A stretch of DNA of 17,987 nucleotides from Alphaproteobacteria bacterium (GTDB taxonomy: Bacteria > Pseudomonadota > Alphaproteobacteria > Paracaedibacterales > CAIOTO01), in the NCBI GenBank assembly GCA_030727085.1, contig JANRCF010000022.1, positions 1 to 17,987 on the forward strand. The letters run 5' to 3'. The translations under genes and the position numbers were made by a program. This document shows positions 1 to 6,227 of this stretch, piece by piece. Within the stretch, counting starts at the first letter, position 1, and every line of letters begins with the position of its first letter. A model generated the notes under the pieces. It searched no databases, was not told the DNA's origin, and worked only from the letters and a program-made list of their open reading frames with translations.

Positions 1-44
1 TAGTTTTGTCACTAACCATCTTAGGGTGTTGCACTTCATTTTAG

Positions 45-776
45 AACAGACGAAGGCTATATTCTCAATATGGTTTTTGGCTCGATCAATTCGACTATTA
101 TTGTGTTTTATTTTTCGTTGTTGAATTAGCTGTAAGAATCTACACAAGTGGATCAATTTTTTTTAAAAGTAAATGGAATTTATTTGACACCTTTATTGTT
201 ATCATTTCCGTGCTTCCGCATGCGGGCTACCTAAGCTCCTTACGTTCATTACGTATTTTGCGCTTGGTGCGATTGATTCGGTTCTTTCCTAAGCTGCAAT
301 TTCTTATCCTATCAATCAAAAATGCAGTTCCTGGAATGATTAGTGTTTTATTTTTTCTATCACTTTTCTTCTTAATTTTTTCAATAATTTCGTTTAATTT
401 ATTTAAAGATTTGAATGGTGAGCATTTTTCTTCAATCTCGAATACACTAACGTCAATGTTCCAAATAATGATAAATGATAGCTGGAAAGAGATTGTACGG
501 CCATTGCAACAAGCAGTATCATATGCAACTGCATTTTTCATTTGTTATCTTATAGTAATGAAATTTACACTCTTAAACCTATTTCTTGGCCTTATTATTA
601 GCGCGGTACAAGCTGCTGCACGCGAAGAAAGCAAACAAACATTAAAAAATTTAAAAAAAGATATTAATGTTACAATAGAGACAGAAGTGAAAAGTGAAAT
701 CGCATTGGAAAGTAAAATTGACCTACTGATGGAAGAAATCAAATCTCTCAAATTGATATTAAACAAACAAAATTAG
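45..776 (+). CDS. Voltage-gated cation channel (bacterial Nav/CatSper-like), 5' end missing or frame-broken
   Basis: This is a one-domain six-helix voltage-gated channel subunit of the plasma membrane, expected to work as a tetramer. The frame reads S2 with a conserved acidic residue (VVELAVRIY), S3 with the NLFD acidic residue, and an S4 with five arginines spaced every third residue (LRSLRILRLVRLIR). S5 follows, then a pore loop MFQIMINDSWKEIVRP and S6 (FTLLNLFLGLIISAV). The last 50 or so residues are charged and heptad-like, matching the C-terminal coiled coil of bacterial sodium channels. A GTG at 210 lies inside S3 and cannot be the true start. The frame is open back to a TAG at 42-44 but has no normal start codon there, and S1 is not in this frame. 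S1-like sequence may lie in the +2 frame at about 2-64. I am confident of the family; ion selectivity is inferred only. Confidence 0.85.
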   Translation, partial: NRRRLYSQYGFWLDQFDYYCVLFFVVELAVRIYTSGSIFFKSKWNLFDTFIVIISVLPHAGYLSSLRSLRILRLVRLIRFFPKLQFLILSIKNAVPGMISVLFFLSLFFLIFSIISFNLFKDLNGEHFSSISNTLTSMFQIMINDSWKEIVRPLQQAVSYATAFFICYLIVMKFTLLNLFLGLIISAVQAAAREESKQTLKNLKKDINVTIETEVKSEIALESKIDLLMEEIKSLKLILNKQN

Positions 777-789
777 AATTCATTGATTA

Positions 790-819
790 TTTACAAACAA
801 AGATAAATTGTCGCATACT
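790..819 (+). promoter_or_regulatory. Possible sigma-70 promoter for the CNT transporter gene
   Basis: TTTACA at 790-795 and CATACT at 814-819 are separated by 18 bases and lie just ahead of a GGAGAG ribosome-binding site and the ATG at 852. The match is modest and the region is AT-rich, so chance similarity is possible. Confidence 0.25.
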
Positions 820-851
820 GGCATAACCCCTTGTGGAGAGATTCTTAAACT

Positions 852-2108
852 ATGTTACAAATGGCGCCTTTAGTACTACCAAGTTTTGGCTTTTTATTCA
901 TAATTCTATTATGTTACATGCTATCAAAAAGACGTAGCGCGATTGCTTGGTCAGCTGTTTTTAAATGCTTCTTTATTTCATTAGTCATCGCTATTGTGAT
1001 TACACATATTCCTTTTATACAGCATGCGTTCACTCGTATGGGCCAAGCCATTAATGCTCTGCAATCAGCAACTTTTGCTGGCACAAAATTTGTTTTTGGA
1101 TATCTTGGTGGCGCTGATGCACCTTTTATTATCCCAGAGGACCGTAAAGGCTTTACGCATATATTCGCTTTCCAATCGCTTCCAATGGTAATCGTGGTAA
1201 GTGCACTATCAATGTTGCTATTTTATTGGGGAGTGATTGCATTATTTGTTCGCGTTTTATCCCCTCTATTTGAGCGCATCCTTAACATTGGAGGCGCCAT
1301 GGGAATAGTATCCATTACAAAAATATTTTTTGGTCCTATGGAAGTCGCACTTTTTGTAAAACCTTACCTTAAGAATTTTTCTCGTTCAGAGATGTTTACA
1401 CTTATGACGCTTGGCTTAGCGACATCAGCGATGAGTGTCATACCTGTCTATGGACATATAATTCACAGCCTTATTCCCAATGCTTTACCTGTATTCTTAA
1501 TGACGAATGTGATTACAATACCGATTGTCATTGGGTTATGTAAAATTATTGAACCAGACCAACATAAAACTGGCGGCTCGCTTGGCACCATGTACTCATT
1601 TACCGGATCACTTGATGCTATCAGCCGAGGCACACGTGAAGGACTGTCTATTTATGTAAATATTTTAGCGATGCTTATCGTAATGGCTGCATTGATTGCC
1701 TTATGTAATCAAATATTAGGATTGGTACCTACCACTAAAGTAATTACACTACAATACATCTTTGGATACATATTTTCACCAATTGCCTTATTAATGGGCA
1801 TACCAGCAAACGAAACTTTTCAAGCAGCACAATTACTGGGCACCAAAATGGCCTTAAATGAAGTTTTTGCATTTATGGATTTTGCAACCGTAGGAAAAGG
1901 ACTGTCGATCAAAACACGTATAATCCTAACATCTGCACTCGCAAGCTTTGCAAACTTCGCATCCATCGGTGTCTCTGTTGCTGGTATTGCGGCAATGTGC
2001 CCTGAACAACGAAACAATCTCGTAGCATTTGGCTTTAAATCATTACTTATTGGCACCTTAGCAACAGGCATTTCAGCGTCTCTTTTAGGAATATTGCTCG
2101 TTAAGTGA
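852..2108 (+). CDS. CNT-family (NupC-type) nucleoside transporter
   Basis: This inner-membrane protein of 418 residues has many hydrophobic helices and belongs to the concentrative nucleoside transporters, which import nucleosides with H+ or Na+. Family landmarks are seen in order: the FQSLPMVIVVSALSMLLFYWG segment (104-126), the substrate loop ending in GPMEVAL and PYL (161-173), GIPANET (316-322), LNEVFAF near 335-341, and SFANFASIG (365-373), which carries the conserved Asn and Ser that contact the nucleoside in CNT structures. The length is normal for NupC-like proteins. The usual GQTE box reads GPME, so the acidic residue is kept while the Gln/Thr pair is replaced. The start is the ATG with GGAGAG about 10 bases upstream. 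Nucleoside scavenging would fit a host-dependent bacterium; the exact substrate cannot be told. Confidence 0.9.
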   Translation: MLQMAPLVLPSFGFLFIILLCYMLSKRRSAIAWSAVFKCFFISLVIAIVITHIPFIQHAFTRMGQAINALQSATFAGTKFVFGYLGGADAPFIIPEDRKGFTHIFAFQSLPMVIVVSALSMLLFYWGVIALFVRVLSPLFERILNIGGAMGIVSITKIFFGPMEVALFVKPYLKNFSRSEMFTLMTLGLATSAMSVIPVYGHIIHSLIPNALPVFLMTNVITIPIVIGLCKIIEPDQHKTGGSLGTMYSFTGSLDAISRGTREGLSIYVNILAMLIVMAALIALCNQILGLVPTTKVITLQYIFGYIFSPIALLMGIPANETFQAAQLLGTKMALNEVFAFMDFATVGKGLSIKTRIILTSALASFANFASIGVSVAGIAAMCPEQRNNLVAFGFKSLLIGTLATGISASLLGILLVK

Positions 2109-2156
2109 ACTTAAGCTTGACGTACACGCTAAATTTTGTTTTAAATAGAATGTGCT

Positions 2157-2248
2157 GGAGAGATGGCCGAGCGGCTTAAGGCAACGGTTTGCTAAACCGT
2201 CATATGGGTTATTCCGTATCGGGGGTTCGAATCCCCCTCTCTCCGCCA
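2157..2248 (+). tRNA. tRNA-Ser (anticodon GCT)
   Basis: A 7-bp acceptor stem pairs 2157-2163 (GGAGAGA) with 2238-2244 (TCTCTCC), followed by discriminator G and an encoded CCA (2246-2248). The anticodon stem ACGGT/ACCGT closes a seven-base loop with GCT at 2191-2193. A long variable arm (about 2201-2220) can form a hairpin, as expected for serine tRNA. The T arm is GGGGG-TTCGAAT-CCCCC. It reads AGC and AGU codons. Confidence 0.97.
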
Positions 2249-2281
2249 TCCACCTTTCTTTAGACTGCGCCTGACACCAAC

Positions 2282-2323
2282 AAGCTCTATGTCAAAGCCT
2301 TTTCTGGCATAGCTTAATTTTTT
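2282..2323 (+). terminator. Possible intrinsic terminator after tRNA-Ser
   Basis: AAGCT at 2282-2286 and TATG can pair with CATAGCTT at 2308-2315, leaving a two-base bulge, and T-rich sequence follows (2318-2323). The loop is large, so this is a moderate candidate for ending the tRNA transcript before the DUF1653 gene. Confidence 0.4.
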
Positions 2324-2342
2324 CCAACAAAGGCCCTTCCTC

Positions 2343-2582
2343 ATGCTACCCGTACTCGGAATTTACCAACACTATAAAGGCAATTTTTATCAAGTTATCG
2401 GCATTTCCAGACATTCTGAAACGCTCGAAATTCTTGTTGCATACCAACAGCTTTACGCTGGGTTTGGCCTTTGGGTTAGACCAGTTGAGATGTTTCTTGA
2501 AACAGTCACAGTTGATGGCAAACGTGTGCCACGCTTCAAATTTATAGAGGAGCATTTAGCTAAAGCACCGTTAGTGAGCTAA
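2343..2582 (+). CDS. DUF1653 domain protein
   Basis: This is a 79-residue soluble protein that is essentially one DUF1653 domain. Family features are plain: the N-terminal GIYQHYKGNFYQVIG, then SRHSETLE, YQQLYAGFGLWVRP and MFLETV, ending with RFKFIEE. DUF1653 proteins are small, widespread in Proteobacteria and have no firmly known function. Aromatic residues and the WVRP core suggest a compact beta fold that might bind a small ligand or nucleic acid, but nothing here proves it. The ATG lies at the expected domain edge. The gene stands alone between tRNA-Ser and the aquaporin gene, with no sign of being co-transcribed with the latter across the 199-base gap. Confidence 0.9.
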   Translation: MLPVLGIYQHYKGNFYQVIGISRHSETLEILVAYQQLYAGFGLWVRPVEMFLETVTVDGKRVPRFKFIEEHLAKAPLVS

Positions 2583-2644
2583 CTTCACAGAACAAACAAC
2601 ATTTTGCGCATATAACCGTCATAAACCAATCTATTGATTTCCAA

Positions 2645-2662
2645 GACTCAATTTTGACTCAA
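2645..2662 (+). repeat. Tandem 7-base direct repeat ahead of the aquaporin gene
   Basis: GACTCAA occurs at 2645-2651 and again at 2656-2662, so the copies are 11 bases apart, about one DNA turn. The second copy overlaps a TTGACT hexamer (2654-2659). This could be a regulator site near a promoter, but no good -10 element stands at the right distance. The rest of the 199-base gap is AT-rich and otherwise featureless. Confidence 0.25.
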
Positions 2663-2781
2663 GATGGATATAGACATTCACTTTTATATAAAATTTTACA
2701 AAAAATCTTTACAAATTAAAAATTTTAACTCAATATTAATCTAGCAAAACGTTTATTAACTTTTGAAAGAGGACTATAATC

Positions 2782-3474
2782 ATGAACGGAACACCATTAA
2801 ATCGTTACTTAGCAGAACTATTTGGCACATTCCTACTTGTACTTTTTGGTTGCGGGAGCGCCGTACTTGCAGGTGGGGACATTGGCTTTTTAGGCGTATC
2901 ACTCACCTTTGGTATTACACTGCTCTTCCTAATCTACTGTATCGGACCTGTGTCTGGATGCCACGTAAACCCAGCCGTTACCTTATGTCTTGCTGCAGCA
3001 GATAAATTCCCAAAGACAGATATCATTGGATATATCCTTGCGCAACTTATTGGAGCTGTTATTGGTGCGTATGTACTTTATTTAATTGCACGTGGCCTAC
3101 CGGGATTTGAGCTTGCAAAAGGATTTGCACTCAACGGTTTTGCTGAACATTCACCACGTAAATTCGGCATGATTTCTTGCTTCATTACAGAAGTTGTTAT
3201 GACAGCAACTTTGTTATATGCAATTTTGTGTTCAACAAAGTCATACTACGCAGGCGGTTTTGCTGGCATTGCCATTGGTTTAACACTTGCTGCAATCCAC
3301 ATGGTAAGCATTCCAGTAACGAATACATCTGTGAACTTTGCACGTAGCTTTGGTGTTGCGATTGTCCATGGCGGCTGGGCACCTGGCCAACTATGGCTGT
3401 TTGCTGCGGCGCATGTCATTGCAATTGCATTAGCAGTAACTGTATTTAAGCTAACTCACTGCGATAAAGCTTAA
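2782..3474 (+). CDS. aqpZ: Aquaporin, AqpZ-like, with NFA in place of the second NPA
   Basis: This 230-residue MIP-family channel protein should sit in the inner membrane as a tetramer and conduct water. The N-terminal AELFGTFLLVLFGCGSAV and GxVSGCHVNPAVT are typical of AqpZ, with NPA at 63-65. The aromatic/arginine filter of water-specific AqpZ is kept: Phe43, His173, Thr182 and Arg188. The second half reads VNFARSF, so the second Asn-Pro-Ala box (185-187) is Asn-Phe-Ala; the Asn that faces the pore is kept and the proline is lost. Length and six-helix pattern are otherwise normal. AGAGGA lies about 9 bases before the ATG. A strong terminator follows the stop, so the gene is probably transcribed alone. 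Water transport is well supported; the effect of the NFA change is not known. Confidence 0.93.
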   Translation: MNGTPLNRYLAELFGTFLLVLFGCGSAVLAGGDIGFLGVSLTFGITLLFLIYCIGPVSGCHVNPAVTLCLAAADKFPKTDIIGYILAQLIGAVIGAYVLYLIARGLPGFELAKGFALNGFAEHSPRKFGMISCFITEVVMTATLLYAILCSTKSYYAGGFAGIAIGLTLAAIHMVSIPVTNTSVNFARSFGVAIVHGGWAPGQLWLFAAAHVIAIALAVTVFKLTHCDKA

Positions 3475-3503
3475 TCTCTTATAAAAATTAACACCTTCCC
3501 TAC

Positions 3504-3537
3504 CCCCGACCTTGATTAAGGTCGGGGATTTTGCTTT
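3504..3537 (+). terminator. Strong intrinsic terminator after aqpZ
   Basis: A perfect 10-bp stem, CCCCGACCTT (3504-3513) with AAGGTCGGGG (3518-3527), closes a GATT loop and is followed by a T-rich tail. It resembles the palindromic repeats with core TCGGACTTGAT found elsewhere in the window. Confidence 0.85.
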
Positions 3538-3570
3538 AATGCCTTAAAAGTATCAACACGGCTAAAGCGC

Positions 3571-4362
3571 ATGACAACAAACCACCCAACGGCTGCAATT
3601 CTTATCATTGGCAACGAAATTTTGTCTGGCCGCACGCAAGATACTAACGTTAAATTCATTGCTGAGCGCCTCGATAAAGTGGGCATTCGCCTGTGCGAAG
3701 TTCGTGTTATTGCAGATAATGAAAAAGCAATTGTTGAAACCATTAATGCTTTACGCGCTCAATACACATATATTTTTACAACGGGCGGAATTGGTGCGAC
3801 GCATGATGATATTACAGCCGAATGCCTTGCCAAAGCATTCAATGTCCCACTTGAAGTAAATGAAGAAACATTCACCATCTTAGAAAATCACTACAAAGAA
3901 AGTTTTAACGCAAGCCGGCAGCGTATGGCACTTATGCCACGCGGCTCAGAACTACTTAAGAATCAAATCTGCACAGCCACTGGCTTTAAAATTGAGAATG
4001 TCTATTGTCTAGCAGGCATGCCAACGGTTATGCAAAACTCATTTACGCTTTTGTTGCCTAACCTTAAAACGGGGACACCTTTTGTATCAAATACAGTAAC
4101 TTGCAATCTACGTGAGGGTGATATTGCACACGCACTCACAGATATTCAAAATGCACATTTAAACGTTGAAATTGGCAGCTATCCTTTTTACCGCACACCC
4201 CCCGATATTGGCACAAACTTTGTAATGCATGGCGCAGATCCAATCGCTGTGACAGATGCGACGAACGCTGTGATTAAAATGGTGGAGCAATTTGGTGGCA
4301 CATATACAGTCGATTGGTTTGAAAGAAAAGACGAATCATCTATGGAAGGTGATACTCTTTAG
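3571..4362 (+). CDS. CinA-like protein with a molybdopterin-binding (MoCF/MogA-type) domain
   Basis: The 263-residue cytoplasmic protein carries the MoCF-biosynthesis fold also found at the N-terminus of CinA. The landmarks are IGNEILSGRTQDTN (13-26) and the binding loop TTGGIGATHDDIT (70-82), then a region including RMALMPRGS and YCLAGMP. It ends at 263 residues, whereas full CinA proteins are about 400 and add a C-terminal NMN-deamidase domain. That domain is absent, as in the stand-alone version common in Alphaproteobacteria. Family members are annotated as competence/damage-inducible or molybdopterin-binding proteins, and their true substrate is often unknown. The ATG at 3571 directly precedes the conserved domain; the ribosome-binding site is weak. 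Its terminator lies just downstream. Confidence 0.88.
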   Translation: MTTNHPTAAILIIGNEILSGRTQDTNVKFIAERLDKVGIRLCEVRVIADNEKAIVETINALRAQYTYIFTTGGIGATHDDITAECLAKAFNVPLEVNEETFTILENHYKESFNASRQRMALMPRGSELLKNQICTATGFKIENVYCLAGMPTVMQNSFTLLLPNLKTGTPFVSNTVTCNLREGDIAHALTDIQNAHLNVEIGSYPFYRTPPDIGTNFVMHGADPIAVTDATNAVIKMVEQFGGTYTVDWFERKDESSMEGDTL

Positions 4363-4381
4363 GTAAAAGCAAGATCCTGAT

Positions 4382-4413
4382 AAGTGGGTGTTTCATAGCG
4401 TCCACTTTTTTTT
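4382..4413 (+). terminator. Intrinsic terminator after the CinA-like gene
   Basis: AAGTGGGTG (4382-4390) pairs with CGTCCACTT (4399-4407), including two G-T pairs, around an eight-base loop, and a run of eight T follows (4406-4413). The remaining 180 bases before the next gene are AT-rich with no clear promoter. Confidence 0.75.
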
Positions 4414-4580
4414 GCCATCTGATTCGTTCAGAATAAACTTTCTTCATCAAATACGTCTTATTATTCAGTCCAAACCATCACTTTTCCCTTGAATTTGTGT
4501 ATTTTCCAGTTCATTCTATTTTTTTGTAAAGTAAATTTTTCCTACTACTCTCATCCTACAATACAATTGGCTTTTTTAAT

Positions 4581-4586
4581 GGAGGA
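4581..4586 (+). promoter_or_regulatory. Ribosome-binding site that fixes a TTG start
   Basis: GGAGGA lies five bases before TTG at 4592. The next in-frame Met is about 24 residues in, inside the first membrane segment, so the TTG is the best start for the DASS transporter. Confidence 0.75.
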
Positions 4587-4591
4587 CTTCC

Positions 4592-6022
4592 TTGAGCCAC
4601 AATAAAATAATAAAATTTGGAGCATCCATCTTGGTTGGTGTGGTGCTCTGGAATCTGCCAATGCCTGTAGGAATCGAACCCAAAGCATGGCACTTATTTT
4701 CCATTTTCGTTTCAACTATAACAGCAATTATTTTAAAGCCATTTCCTATGGGAACGGTTGCACTCATGGGCATGCTGGCGACAACCTTGACTGGCGTGTT
4801 GACACTCGAAGAGGGACTAAGCGGCTTTACTAAACCTATCATATGGCTTGTAGTTTTTGTGTTTTTTATAGCACGCGGCTTTGTCAAAACGCACCTTGGC
4901 ACCCGCGTCGCATATTGCTTTGTTTGTTTGTTGGGCAAAAGTTCTCTTGGTTTAGGATATGGCGTAGTTTTAACTGAGCTCGTAATTGCCCCATTTACTC
5001 CCAGTAATTCTGCGCGAACAGGCGGTATTATGCTGCCTATTATTAAGTCTATTTCTGAAGCACTCGGCAGCACACCAAAGAATCGTACGGAACGAAAATT
5101 AGGTAGCTTTTTGTCGCAAGTGAGTTTTAACGCAAACATCATTACAAGCGCTATGTTTTTAACAGCAATGGCAGCCAATCCTATTGCGCAAGCGTTGGCA
5201 GCAAAGCAAGGTGTTGAAATTACCTGGCTCAATTGGTTTAAAGCGGCTGTTGTGCCTGGTTGCATTAGCTTAATTGTTATTCCATTTGTTTTGTACTTGA
5301 TATACCCACCTAAAATTACGCATTTTCCCGAAGCCGTTGGTTTGGCTAAAGAAAAGCTTAAAGAGATGGGGCCGATGAGCAGCAAAGAATGGACCATGAC
5401 CGGAATATTTTTTATTATGCTGGTGCTTTGGATGATCGGTGAGAAATCTTGGTTCGAGGAAATTGTAGGTATAGCAATTAATGCACCAACGGCAGCACTT
5501 TTAGGCTTATGCCTTTTATTAAGCGTTAACGTCATCGACTGGCGAGACGTCTTAATTGAACATGAAGCATGGCACACGTTGGTTTGGCTTGCTATTCTTG
5601 TTACAATGTCAACGTTTCTTGACAAATTTGGGTTCATTGGGTGGTTTAGCGGGTCTGTTGGTGGAATTGTAAATGGTTGGCCTTGGGAAACGGCCTTTTT
5701 AACACTTATTCTTGCTCATTTTTACAGCCACTATTTCTTTGCCAGCAATACAGCGCATGTATGCTCTATGTATGCAGCTTTTTTAGCGGTCAGCATCTCT
5801 GTCGGAACACCACCTTTACTTGCAGCCCTTGTTCTGGCGTTTTTCAGCAGTTTATTTTCAAGCATGACTCACTATGGCACATCAGCAGGCGCTGTTTTAT
5901 ATGCCGCAGGCTACGTACCCTTACCGGTTTGGTGGAAAAATGGATTAATTATCAGCTTCATCAATATTGCTATCTGGCTCGGCGCTGGCGGAGTATGGTG
6001 GAAGATTCTTGGAATTTGGTAA
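4592..6022 (+). CDS. DASS-family (SLC13) dicarboxylate / 2-oxoglutarate-malate transporter
   Basis: This 476-residue inner-membrane transporter has about a dozen hydrophobic segments. It matches the divalent anion:Na+ symporter group that includes plant DiT1 and bacterial SodiT/CitT/TtdT proteins, which move C4-dicarboxylates, 2-oxoglutarate or malate. The two family repeats each carry their substrate/sodium loop: TPSNSARTGG at 136-145 and ASNTAH at 384-389. The first loop reads SNS in place of the usual SNT. Other landmarks are KPIIWLVVFVFFIARGF (81-97) and THYGTSAGAVLYAAGY (426-441). It starts at TTG after a strong GGAGGA. The gene is flanked by a terminator upstream and a repeat-rich gap downstream, so it is likely transcribed alone. 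Intracellular bacteria often use such carriers to take host metabolites; the exact substrate here is not determinable. Confidence 0.92.
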   Translation: MSHNKIIKFGASILVGVVLWNLPMPVGIEPKAWHLFSIFVSTITAIILKPFPMGTVALMGMLATTLTGVLTLEEGLSGFTKPIIWLVVFVFFIARGFVKTHLGTRVAYCFVCLLGKSSLGLGYGVVLTELVIAPFTPSNSARTGGIMLPIIKSISEALGSTPKNRTERKLGSFLSQVSFNANIITSAMFLTAMAANPIAQALAAKQGVEITWLNWFKAAVVPGCISLIVIPFVLYLIYPPKITHFPEAVGLAKEKLKEMGPMSSKEWTMTGIFFIMLVLWMIGEKSWFEEIVGIAINAPTAALLGLCLLLSVNVIDWRDVLIEHEAWHTLVWLAILVTMSTFLDKFGFIGWFSGSVGGIVNGWPWETAFLTLILAHFYSHYFFASNTAHVCSMYAAFLAVSISVGTPPLLAALVLAFFSSLFSSMTHYGTSAGAVLYAAGYVPLPVWWKNGLIISFINIAIWLGAGGVWWKILGIW

Positions 6023-6057
6023 ATATTAATATGCGATTCCCAAATCCCCTCTTTTAT

Positions 6058-6083
6058 CATCCTCGGACTTGATTTAAGGATCC
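6058..6083 (+). repeat. Palindromic intergenic repeat, copy 1 (left arm of an inverted pair)
   Basis: The copy contains TCGGACTTGATTTAAGGATC at 6063-6082. It overlaps a perfect 16-base palindrome, TTTAAGGATCCTTAAA, at 6073-6088. It forms a large inverted repeat with 6145-6169. Confidence 0.75.
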
Positions 6084-6144
6084 TTAAAAGCACAAAGACG
6101 AACGCTAGATGACATAACAGAATATATGTGCCTTCACCGATAAA

Positions 6145-6169
6145 GATCTTTAGATCAAGTCCGAAGATA
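6145..6169 (-). repeat. Palindromic intergenic repeat, copy 2 (right arm of an inverted pair)
   Basis: Read on the minus strand, 6164-6145 is TCGGACTTGATCTAAAGATC, matching copy 1 at 18 of 20 positions. The 62 bases between the arms hold no gene. The pair fills the gap between the DASS transporter and mraY. Confidence 0.75.
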
Positions 6170-6227
6170 ACATCGATAAAGGGCACGTAATTTATACTAA
6201 GCAACCACTCACTTAAGAACAAAGCAT

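Noticed and set aside
210..212. GTG as the true start of the channel gene
   Set aside because: It falls in the middle of helix S3, and clear S2 sequence continues upstream in the same frame.
2654..2690. TTGACT with TATATA as an aqpZ promoter
   Set aside because: The spacing is more than 20 bases, outside the normal range, so the pair was not called.
4908..4930. TGGCAC-like element resembling a sigma-54 promoter
   Set aside because: The -12 part is out of register and the site lies deep in the DASS coding sequence.
4576..5637. 353-codon open frame on the minus strand
   Set aside because: It lies wholly across the well-supported DASS transporter, has no ribosome-binding site or family motif and is rich in residues expected from antisense reading. 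It is a shadow.
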